The notes under the pieces were generated by a model, which made no database searches, was not told the DNA's origin, and was given only the letters and a program-made list of their open reading frames with translations. A program made the position numbers and the translations under genes. A stretch of DNA of 64,000 bases from Deltaproteobacteria bacterium (GTDB lineage Bacteria > Desulfobacterota > DSM-4660 > Desulfatiglandales > Desulfatiglandaceae). The stretch is taken from NCBI GenBank assembly GCA_019307815.1, contig JAFDIV010000004.1:110207-174206 (forward strand), written 5' to 3'. This document shows positions 35,439-44,100 of the stretch, one piece after another (the first letter of the stretch is position 1; each line of letters starts with the position of its first letter).

Positions 35439-37125
35439 ACCTTTCCATTGCGTGAACTGCTTTACCCATAGCCTTGTAAAGAACCAAACCAGTCAGTAGA
35501 CATACCCCGATCTGAACACAGGTAAAATATATCCATTGATAGGTGCTTACCTCATTGCCCTTAAGCATTGCCATGAAAATCCCATACATGGGGCCAGCTT
35601 CTAGGATGGTGACACCCCCCACAAAAAGGGAGCTTACCACCATAAACAGGGCCCCTCCCAAGCCCAGAGCCACTCTTGAAATATTTTCATAGTCAAATTT
35701 CGGATAGCTGGCACCGAAACCAAGCCCAAGAGAAACAATCCCCAAACAAAATAGGGCCATGGTAGCCATGGAAAGGGCCATCATAAAAGGGCTTACTTGC
35801 AAGAAATGATTAGTGAAAATAACCAGTACCTCACCCAAGATAATCATAGGACCTGTAAAAAAGAAAAACTTTCCCCACATATACCGTTTTGGATTCATGG
35901 GTGATGATCTTATGACCCAAAAGGCCCCGTTTTCTGCACTAACAGCAGTAAAAACGAATCGGGCCGCCACAGCAGAAAGTACAAATCCTGCCAATGCCAA
36001 ATTGAAAAAGGCCAATTCCTCTCTAACCACATCAAGCCTGACAGACACCTTGTCCAGGGGCAATACACTGAAGTTGTAAACATAGACAATCACAAGGGCT
36101 CCAAGCAACAGTAGTTGGGACCACTGAGTGTTGTCACGAAAAAAGGTCCTCACGTCCTTGCCCATCACTACAGCAATATCCTGCCCCAGGCGGGAACCGA
36201 AAATTCTTCTCATGGGTACAAGTGAAGTTTTCCGTTTTATGGGCCTGCCCTTGGCCTCCTGGGCCTTGGAAAACCCATGGAAATACACCGCCGAACCTAC
36301 CCAGATATTAATCACGCACAATGCTGCGGCGGTAGACCATATTAAAAGACCATCGAAAAGATGATGCCCTCCCTTGCCGACCAAGTAACCCCAAAGGGTA
36401 TCAGCCACCCAGTGGGTAGGGAGGTAAGGTGAACGAATGCCAGTAAACACACTTAGGTATGCAACAGTGGAAAAAAAGGAATCTGGATTCACTAGACGTT
36501 CGGGTCTGATGAACCGAAATAAAAGATACATGGCTATCAAAACAAAAATACTCAATAGCATTACCACGTCTCTTGTCCTGCGGGCAGGAAAAAGCACCAC
36601 CAAAAGCATAGTGACCAAGACCCCGATGCCTGTGGCCACAAGCACCAAAGCGAGATTCATGTGGATGAGCGACACGTAAAAACCAGTTCCCCCATGGTAA
36701 ACGTAGCCATAGGCCAGTAGTACGGGCAGCCCGAAGATAAGGAGCATCCAGGAGCTGTCCACCAAAGTAAAGACAGATCGGCTCAAGAAAAGGGATTCAA
36801 TGGGCACAGGGCTGCTGTGGCATAGTTCCAGATCTCTGGACAGATACAGATTGGAAAGGGCTGTGATAATATTGCTGAAAACCAGCAAAGAAAAGATGAC
36901 AAGAAGAATCAGCTCAAGAAGGTAGTGTGCCAGGAGATCCCCGATCACCTCTACAGATTGAAAGTAGATGAGGACTCGTGAAGAAAGGACAAGCAGGCCA
37001 AACCAAAACACCATTCCCAGCATTACCACAAAGAAAGAACGCCTTCCTCGGCCCTTTTCCGCACGCATGATGTAATTTCTCAAGCTCAAGAGCCGGATCT
37101 TTCCAAGCACATAAAAGCTGTTCAC
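35431..37125 (-). CDS. ABC-2-type transporter permease
   Basis: This 564-residue membrane protein has about 12 hydrophobic segments, arranged as two halves of six. The layout and segments such as FSNIITALSNLYLSRDLELCHSSPVPI resemble large permeases of putative ABC exporters in deltaproteobacteria. It overlaps the ATPase gene by four bases. Substrate unknown. No accessory export protein lies beside it except the PHP phosphoesterase. Confidence 0.82.
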   Translation of the reverse strand: MNSFYVLGKIRLLSLRNYIMRAEKGRGRRSFFVVMLGMVFWFGLLVLSSRVLIYFQSVEVIGDLLAHYLLELILLVIFSLLVFSNIITALSNLYLSRDLELCHSSPVPIESLFLSRSVFTLVDSSWMLLIFGLPVLLAYGYVYHGGTGFYVSLIHMNLALVLVATGIGVLVTMLLVVLFPARRTRDVVMLLSIFVLIAMYLLFRFIRPERLVNPDSFFSTVAYLSVFTGIRSPYLPTHWVADTLWGYLVGKGGHHLFDGLLIWSTAAALCVINIWVGSAVYFHGFSKAQEAKGRPIKRKTSLVPMRRIFGSRLGQDIAVVMGKDVRTFFRDNTQWSQLLLLGALVIVYVYNFSVLPLDKVSVRLDVVREELAFFNLALAGFVLSAVAARFVFTAVSAENGAFWVIRSSPMNPKRYMWGKFFFFTGPMIILGEVLVIFTNHFLQVSPFMMALSMATMALFCLGIVSLGLGFGASYPKFDYENISRVALGLGGALFMVVSSLFVGGVTILEAGPMYGIFMAMLKGNEVSTYQWIYFTCVQIGVCLLTGLVLYKAMGKAVHAMERYE

Positions 37126-37850
37126 TGCCTTTCCTCGGTCAGCTTAAGGAATACCTGTTCAAGTCTTCCATCTACTCCGGCCTGTGCACGCAGTTGTTCT
37201 GGAGTTCCACAGGCAATCAGATGACCTTTATTGATAATGCCAATCTGGTCGCACAGTTCTTCAGCAACCTCCAAGGAATGGGTGGACATGAAAATTGTGG
37301 TCCCTTTGGCTGCCTCCTTACTGAAGATCTCCTTCACAAGTCTAGCCCCCCTGGGGTCAAGACCAACCATGGGTTCATCCACTACGATCACCTTAGGCCC
37401 ATAAAGAAGGGCGGAGCACATCACAAGCCGTTGTCTCATGCCATGGGAGTAGCTTTCTATGAGCTCGTCCCGCCAGGAGGAAAGCTCAAAAAGGTTCAGT
37501 AGATGGTCAATGCGCTGCTTCACATCACTATTTTGTGCAAGGCCATACAAGCCTGAGATCATTTCCAGGAACTCGGCGGCGGAAAGCTTTTCATAAAGGT
37601 AGGGGCGGTCAGGGATGTATCCCATAATTCGCTTTGCGGCAGTTGGATTCCTGACCATGTCAATACCGTCAATTATTATTCTCCCTTTGCTCGGTTTCAA
37701 CACCCCTGCGAGCATCTTTACGGTCGTGGTTTTCCCTGCCCCATTTGGGCCAAGAAATCCGAATATCTGACCCTTTTCTACAGAAAGGTTCAAATGATCC
37801 ACTGCAGGTTTGCCGCGGTATGTCTTTGTGAGGTCTATTGTCTTAATCAT
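37122..37850 (-). CDS. ABC transporter ATP-binding protein
   Basis: This ATPase of about 242 residues has Walker A GPNGAGKTTTVK, the signature as SHGMRQRLVMC, Walker B VIVVDEPMVGLDP and the switch STHS. It fits the ABC-2 exporter class that pairs with the permease downstream. ATG 37850 is preferred over TTG 37868. No strong ribosome site precedes either. A repeat-rich intergenic stretch lies directly upstream. Confidence 0.92.
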   Translation of the reverse strand: MIKTIDLTKTYRGKPAVDHLNLSVEKGQIFGFLGPNGAGKTTTVKMLAGVLKPSKGRIIIDGIDMVRNPTAAKRIMGYIPDRPYLYEKLSAAEFLEMISGLYGLAQNSDVKQRIDHLLNLFELSSWRDELIESYSHGMRQRLVMCSALLYGPKVIVVDEPMVGLDPRGARLVKEIFSKEAAKGTTIFMSTHSLEVAEELCDQIGIINKGHLIACGTPEQLRAQAGVDGRLEQVFLKLTEERQ

Positions 37851-37875
37851 CTGCTCTGTTCGTTGCAAGAAATGC

Positions 37876-37925
37876 TGTCATTTCGAGCGTGCCTGCTGCA
37901 GGCAGGCGAAGCGAGAAATCTTTTC
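37876..37925. repeat. REP-like imperfect palindrome
   Basis: The stretch begins TGTCATTTCGAGCG and ends CGAAGCGAGAAATC, imperfect inverted arms around an inner GCCTGC-T-GCAGGC hairpin. The form is common among short extragenic repeats in deltaproteobacteria and other phyla (established from general experience, not checked here). Confidence 0.6.
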
Positions 37926-37932
37926 CATCGCG

Positions 37933-38068
37933 AATGCCAAATGTCAAATGAATTTCAAATACCTTAATGTCAAAAACCTATCGCTTTAACTTAATAACTA
38001 ATCCGCTAAGGATGTCACAATTTTTTGAGATTTGTAATTCGGCATTTGGATTTTGGCATTTGACATTT
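37933..38068. repeat. Inverted AAATGTCAAATG element
   Basis: AAATGTCAAATG at 37939-37950 recurs in reverse complement at 38057-38068, bounding about 106 AT-rich bases. The same core occurs as direct repeats at 16452-16476. It may be a small non-autonomous element. I see no target duplication. Confidence 0.5.
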
Positions 38069-38098
38069 AGTTCACTTTGGGGACCTTATGCCTCTAGC

Positions 38099-39595
38099 TC
38101 ACTTCTCTCCTATTACTTCCAGCCCGAGCCTGCCCATAAGACGAATGATTTGGACCTGTTTGCCGAGCCTTCCCTGGGCAAGCTTGATATGTGTGGCATC
38201 CGCAGGCATCTGATTCAGCGTAGGATCCATGGTAACCCACTGACCATACAAAAAGGCCTCAGTCCATGCATGGTAAAAAAACCTTCCCCTGGTATATACC
38301 AAACCAATACAAACCCTTGCAGGGATACCAGAGGCCCTGAGCAGGGCCGTCAAAAGGGCAGCGTGCTCGTTGCAATCCCCTACCCCCTTCTCTAATGTCT
38401 CTAAAGCGCTAGGGATACCAAATACGGGGCGCTTTTCCAGATTCTGATATACCCACTGCAATAGCCTTCTGGCCATTTCAACCCTATTTACCGTACCAGC
38501 GGTGATCTTTGCAGCCTTGGCCTTGATCTGTGCCGCATCACTTTCAATATTGATCTCAGGTTTGAGAAACGTATTCAGATCACTCTTGCCTTTATTAGAA
38601 AGATCTTCCCATTGTGTGGATGGATTGGGGAGGTTTTCCATTTTGATGGTCAGGACATCTTTGTTAATGGATTGCCGCAGATCCCCTTGATCAGTGTATA
38701 TCTCTTTAGGATCAACTCCTACTATTCGAACCCGTAACCAGCTCACCTTCCTGGGTCGCCGTATCTTTTTGCGGGGCGTTATAGCAACCATATCGTACAA
38801 TTCTTCCTCTTTTCCATTCCCTATTCCTTTCATAGCCCTGGAAGGACTTGAACGAATAAGGGTAAGCCCCATCAGCCCTGTTTGTTTGAGAAGTTCACCT
38901 TCATCGCTCACCCAAAACGTAAGCTGTTGCCCCATGAAATCAGTCTCCAGCCTAACGGCCTGGTATTGAGTTGCGTGGATGGTTATTGACTCTCTGGCAA
39001 CCACCCTTATAACAGCATGGAGCTGTGTCATGGTCGAAGGGTCAAAAATAGGAACTTCCATAGTTTCCCCGACCTTCAGCTTGCGTGTACTTAGAATAAA
39101 AGGAATGGCAGCACTGGAGATTGGTGGAGACTGGAGCTTTAGCTTCTGCACCCTTTTCTTTCCCTTTATCTTCCTTTCGATAAACAACCACCCGTCTCTT
39201 ACTTTACCTGAGACGTCAAAACAAACCACCCCTGAAGTGACCTGGAAGCGAAATTGCTTAACAATAAATTTTTCATCCACTACAGAGTTGCTTACTGTCC
39301 GCACACTGCCCGGCACCCCCATCACCTGCAACTGCATGAATATCTCTTCCCTGATCATATAGCCCTGATCAAGGGGTCGAATACTGGTGAATGAATAACC
39401 CACCTTGTGGGTATTAAGAAAGATCTCCATCCATTCTTGCTCAGGCCTTTGGATCGGGAGTTTGTTTCCCTTTTGGATCGAGGTCACCTGATTGCGGGAC
39501 AACCCATGGCCTGAGACAAGCAAGCTCATCATAACCAACCAGAAAAGCACAATAATGGCACCGATGATATGAAAAATCGTCCTCTTCCCTGTCAT
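38099..39595 (-). CDS. Membrane-anchored transglutaminase-like protein
   Basis: This 498-residue protein has one N-terminal membrane helix (about 8-30), a long beta-rich periplasmic region and a C-terminal transglutaminase-like domain. The catalytic triad is visible: C408 in GVGDCNEHAALLTALLRASGIPAR, H442 in FYHAWTEAF and D457 in VTMDPT. The family includes cysteine proteases and amidases as well as cross-linkers, so the reaction is open. It begins behind a GGTGAATCA stretch. The next upstream gene on its strand is the small PHP gene at 39715, so they may be co-transcribed. Confidence 0.87.
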   Translation of the reverse strand: MTGKRTIFHIIGAIIVLFWLVMMSLLVSGHGLSRNQVTSIQKGNKLPIQRPEQEWMEIFLNTHKVGYSFTSIRPLDQGYMIREEIFMQLQVMGVPGSVRTVSNSVVDEKFIVKQFRFQVTSGVVCFDVSGKVRDGWLFIERKIKGKKRVQKLKLQSPPISSAAIPFILSTRKLKVGETMEVPIFDPSTMTQLHAVIRVVARESITIHATQYQAVRLETDFMGQQLTFWVSDEGELLKQTGLMGLTLIRSSPSRAMKGIGNGKEEELYDMVAITPRKKIRRPRKVSWLRVRIVGVDPKEIYTDQGDLRQSINKDVLTIKMENLPNPSTQWEDLSNKGKSDLNTFLKPEINIESDAAQIKAKAAKITAGTVNRVEMARRLLQWVYQNLEKRPVFGIPSALETLEKGVGDCNEHAALLTALLRASGIPARVCIGLVYTRGRFFYHAWTEAFLYGQWVTMDPTLNQMPADATHIKLAQGRLGKQVQIIRLMGRLGLEVIGEK

Positions 39596-39714
39596 TGATT
39601 CACCAATTGTATGGAGTGTGAGCCTACTTGTCCCTTATAGGAATGGGGATGCAAGGGGCATACCATTTTTTTATTGGATTGCAATAAAGGGTAGGTCTGA
39701 CACATCAGGTCATG

Positions 39715-40371
39715 TCAGCGAGAGGAAAGACATCTGTCAAGGAGTCTCTGAGAATTTTCCAAAAGGGAATCCAGGGAATTCATACCCAACCCTGCACCTG
39801 CTGCAATCTTTTCAGCCAGTTCCCGCGTCAAAAGATCACTAGGGCTATGGGCGTCAGAATTGAGTATCAAGGCTGCCCCTGCCTGGCGGCCCATATTGGC
39901 TACATGGCCATTAGTAAAACTATGGCCAGAGCGACCTGATATCTCAAGGAAAACACCATTTTGAGCCGCCATTTCAGCCTCCTCAAGCGTCAGCAGTCCT
40001 GGATGGGCTAAGATATCGGCCCTCGCTTCAATTGCGGCCCTGTTGGTACCCGGAGAAACTGGCTCAACCACCGTCTCCCCATGTACCACTACAATGGCTG
40101 CTCCCAGCTCCCTGGCCTGCCTAGTCAAAGAAGCAATAAGGCTAGGAGGGACATGGGTCAATTCAATTCCAGGAATCACCTTCACCGACTGATTCTTGCT
40201 CAAGGCCTCAGCAACCTGTACGATTCTGGGAATGATAAAGTCCAAAGTAGATGAGTCGGCATGATCTGTGATGGCAACGGCTTTGTAACCGAGGGCCTCA
40301 CATCTTCGAACCAGTTCAGAAGGAATGAGTTCACCGTCACTAAAAAGGGAATGGGTATGTAAATCGATCAT
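39715..40371 (-). CDS. PHP-domain protein (histidinol-phosphatase-like)
   Basis: This 218-residue protein has PHP motifs: MIDLHTHSLFSDGEL at the start, YKAVAITDHADSS, VIPGIELTH, IVVVHGETVVEP, DILAHPGLL, FLEISGR and ALILNSDAHSPSD. All metal ligands appear present, so it is likely an active phosphoesterase of the polymerase/histidinol-phosphatase group. The frame is open 77 codons further upstream, but that part translates a 14-bp tandem repeat and is not protein. ATG 40371 starts exactly at the domain although it lacks a strong ribosome site. Confidence 0.85.
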   Translation of the reverse strand: MIDLHTHSLFSDGELIPSELVRRCEALGYKAVAITDHADSSTLDFIIPRIVQVAEALSKNQSVKVIPGIELTHVPPSLIASLTRQARELGAAIVVVHGETVVEPVSPGTNRAAIEARADILAHPGLLTLEEAEMAAQNGVFLEISGRSGHSFTNGHVANMGRQAGAALILNSDAHSPSDLLTRELAEKIAAGAGLGMNSLDSLLENSQRLLDRCLSSR

Positions 40372-40406
40372 CGAATAATCTGAAATGCCTGATATCCCGC
40401 CTTCAG

Positions 40407-40497
40407 CTTCGAGTCTCCAGCTTCGAGTCTCCAGCTTCGAGTCTCCAGCTTCGAGTCTCCAGTTTCGAGTCTCCAGTTTCCAGTCTCTAGTTTCCAG
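40407..40497. repeat. 14-bp tandem repeat
   Basis: Four exact copies of CTTCGAGTCTCCAG (40407-40462) are followed by two decayed copies and a half copy. It fills the gap between the bifunctional nuclease stop (40501-40499) and the PHP gene. Slippage would make its length vary between strains. Confidence 0.9.
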
Positions 40498-40498
40498 C

Positions 40499-40996
40499 CT
40501 ACATCTTGTATTTTCCGAAATCCTCAGGGTTGAGACTCTCCAAAATCTCCTGCCATTTCTTACCCTGCTCTGACTTGTCCTCTGGTTCGGCCTTGAGATC
40601 AATCTGGCTCGACTTTTTCAACACCTCTTCAGATACGAATATGGGGGCGTTCACTCGTAAGGACAGGGCCAAGGCGTCACTAGGCCTTGCGTCAATGGAC
40701 ATCTCCTTGCCCTGATGGGTAAAATGGATAAGGGCATAATAGGTATTGTTTCTGAGGTCGCATACCTCAATCTTGCGGATCTTCACATCCACCATTTCCA
40801 TCAAATTCTTAAAGAGATCATGGGTCATGGGCCTGGAGAATTTTATGCCCTCCAGTTCACTGGCAATGGCTGTGGCCTCCAGGAGCCCAATCCAGATGGG
40901 CAAGGTCTGCTCACCATCTATTTCCTTAAGAATCACAATGGGGCTGTTGGTAAGAGGATCTACTGTCAAACCAGAAACGACCATTGGTCTATACAT
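40499..40996 (-). CDS. Bifunctional nuclease-family (BFN/DUF151) protein
   Basis: This 165-residue protein has the BFN core: MVVSGLTVDPLTNSPIVIL, LPIWIGLLEATAIASEL, RPMTHDLFKNLMEMV and IDARPSDALALSLRVNAPIFVSEEVL. Members have been reported with DNase and RNase activity, though many have no tested role. ATG 40996 follows GGAGGAAACC and fits the family start; the frame open to 41182 is not used. It ends at the edge of a 14-bp tandem repeat. Confidence 0.92.
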   Translation of the reverse strand: MYRPMVVSGLTVDPLTNSPIVILKEIDGEQTLPIWIGLLEATAIASELEGIKFSRPMTHDLFKNLMEMVDVKIRKIEVCDLRNNTYYALIHFTHQGKEMSIDARPSDALALSLRVNAPIFVSEEVLKKSSQIDLKAEPEDKSEQGKKWQEILESLNPEDFGKYKM

Positions 40997-41039
40997 GGTT
41001 TCCTCCAAAGGTTTGTGACCGCTTTTTCCACTGGCTTCA

Positions 41040-41067
41040 TTCTTAACCATACAAAAACTTTTGTCAA
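41040..41067 (-). promoter_or_regulatory. Possible promoter of the BFN gene
   Basis: On the minus strand TTGACA is followed by TAAGAA at 16-base spacing, about 45 bases before ATG 40996. Confidence 0.35.
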
Positions 41068-41190
41068 CACCCACGATAAGCCTTGAACAAGCTTTTTCTC
41101 CTGAGATGGCAGGATAGCCACACCACAGGAAATGAGCAAAAATATAATACATCAGGAGGGTTGCGAGAAAAACAGCGCCCAATGGTCTAC

Positions 41191-44100
41191 TTATGGGCCT
41201 CCTGGACAGGAGTGGGTGTTGTTCATATCTACAGCCACCTCGCTGGCAGAAAGGCCCCGGGTATAAATTCGAAGTTCATCAATCAGGCCATTATATTTAT
41301 AGTTATTACCAGTATCCCAACCGCTTATATAAAAGTTGGAGCTCACAGCGCGACTGCATTGGGTTCCCATAAGGAGTGTGGAGGGCTGAAGTACACCGTC
41401 GATAAAAAGCAAATTTCTTGATGGTGCATTATTTGTAAAGACAGCAGCCACATGGTGCCAGCCCCCTGACAGAGCCCCGGCCCCTGTCACACCAAAAAGG
41501 TCTCCACAACCTGTATTAAATCCGAATCCATTGTTGAAAAAATAGAGGTCGTATCTGCTTCCCCAGCCCACTGGCATCTCTCCATAGCTCCCACCCCACT
41601 TCATCCAAAAGGTAACGGTGGTTTTGTCTCCAGATGTGGTGGATACGGGAAGCCCGGAAATGGATACATAACTATCATTGTTTGAAAATTCACCCGCATA
41701 ACACAAGTGGCTGTCTGTCTGGTTGATTGCAGCACTCCCCTGAGGGGTCCCGTCATAGGTTCCTATGCTATCCGAAACGCATTGTGTACCTATAGTCCAG
41801 GAACTCTCATCCATCCGGTATTCAGCCACTGCACTCGTATAACAGCTTCCCTGGCAGGTATGCGTCAGACTGTAAAGGGTATTCACCTCGGCCTGTGACA
41901 AGATCCGGTTATAAATCATCACCTCATCGATCCAGCCATGGAATACCTGGTTTGGATCGAATCCTCCTCCCAGGCTGTCCTGTTCCTGGCCCAGAATAAC
42001 GCCCCCGGCATCCAGGGTTACATTTGAGGTATTGGCTGCGCTCCTTGAATCGGTCAATGGAGAGCCATCCAGATATATAATTTCAGACCCATCTGAGACT
42101 TGTCGGGTCCAAACCACATGATGCCAAAGCCCGTCAGCTACGTTAGAGCCTATGGAAAAGGTCCCTGTTTGGACATTGTTTACCCAGGTAGAAAACGATG
42201 TCCCGGAGCTGTTCAGATAGAGAAGCATATTGTTATAGGAACCGGCACGGGCGCCCGAAAAAAGCGTGGTTATAGAGGAGGAAAGCGCCTCTATCCTGAA
42301 CCATAGGGAAAGGGAAAAGTCTCCCAAGTTGTTAAAGGCCTGATTCCCCAGGGTCACATACTGATTAGTAGCCCCATTGAGATTCAGCGCCGCTCCATAA
42401 CAGACATGTCCAACTGAACGTTCAGGCCCGTCCGCTGCCCCCATATTATGGCTTTCTCCATGGGCGCCGGTACCGCTCGTATCCAAGATCTCTCCTGAAC
42501 TACCATCCCAGGAACACTCATCCATATGCCACTCACCCACCAAGCCCACATAATAGGGCTGATTCGCCCCATCACCGCTGATGTTGAGGGTATAATACCC
42601 AGAATCCATCTGGTTATCTGAGCAAGAACTGTCGTTGGCCGTCAACTTAAACTGATAACCATTGCCTGCAGTCGATGTCCCAATCTTGCGGAATCTGGCG
42701 GTGTTATCGCCTGTACTGATTACCTCGAATCCACCAGGGTTGGTACCAAGCCATGTTATGGCCCAATTAGTTAAGGCCCCCAACCGAGGTCCCGAGACCG
42801 TGAAATCCTGGTAAAACGTAGATGTGGTGCAATTAAAGGTTTGAGGTGAGGCAGGAGTAATACTGAGTGTCCCGTTTACTACAGTTAGCGTAAAGGTCCT
42901 CTGGTCCATATTCCCAGTGGCATCAGTAACCCTGATAGTAATGTCATGGTCTCCGGCACACACATTTAGGGTGCCATGCAGCTCACCCGTGTTGGGCACG
43001 ATGGACAGCCCTGAAATGGGATTAGGAGGGACAATCTCCCAACCATATGGCATTGTCCCGCCGGTGGCCGTAAGGGTTGTGCTGTAAGAGCTGTTGATGG
43101 TGCCTTGAGGTAGGGATGTGGTAGTGATGTACACGCTATCAGCCGCGCAGTCCCGCGACTCATTCATGTCTTCGGTGATTTCATTTTCCGCCAAGGCCCT
43201 GTCATAGATCTTCACCTCGTCGATCATGCCACCGAAAAAATTCCGCGGATTGCTGCTTCCGCGCGCCCCGATCAAAAGCTTGTATCCATTGGCTCCAATG
43301 GAGCCTGCCTGACTCCTTGAGTAGACCCGTTGGCCGTTGCGGTAAAGGATTTGCTGGTGTCCATCATAGACCGTAGTGACATAGGTCCAGGTATTGGCTG
43401 TAATGGGAAAGGAAGTGCCACCATCCCAGGACCAGTGGGGCCGCCATGCGTATCGGACATATCCGTTATATACCCTGGCCTCATACAAGTTTTCCTTGTT
43501 ATAAATAATATTTTCACCTGATGACCCATCCCATTTGATCCAGGCTGACACGGTCCAGGGCCTGGTTCCGGGGTCCAAATCCCCGTCACTTGGATCTCCA
43601 AGATCCAAGTATCCACCATTGTTGGCATCAACCCTTGTAAAGACCCCAGCGCGGCACACCTTTCCACCTGAAGGAGTGGTCTGGGCAGGGATAGAGCCTG
43701 ATCCTCTGGCCGCTGCAATACCATTGTTCCCGCCACTGCCACTATCTACCACTTCGCCTGCAGTGCCTGACCACGGAAAATTCTCCATCCGGTATTCTGA
43801 CAGGGGATCTGTGTAACAGTCACCTGAGCAGGAGGACCTGCTAAGATGATAAAGGGTATCAATACTTGTCTCCGTGGTGCTTGTGGCAGGTAGGGCCTTG
43901 TTGTAGAGTAACACCTCATCAATGCAGCCGTTCAAATAGGTATGAAATCCGGCATAGCCAATGGTAAAGGGGTCATCTGAGGTGCGAGGCACTTGGGAGT
44001 AATTAATAGACCTACGTTCCACATTATCAATATAGACCTTCATGGTGGACTGATCATATACCCCTACCACATGATGCCAGTTACCGTCATTTACGGTCAC

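Noticed and set aside
40407..40497. CRISPR-like array
   Set aside because: Units are 14 bases and directly adjacent, without spacers, and no cas genes are present.
40372..40602. N-terminal extension of the small PHP protein with LET-type repeats
   Set aside because: It translates the 14-bp tandem repeat and the end of the bifunctional nuclease gene. The PHP domain starts exactly at ATG 40371.
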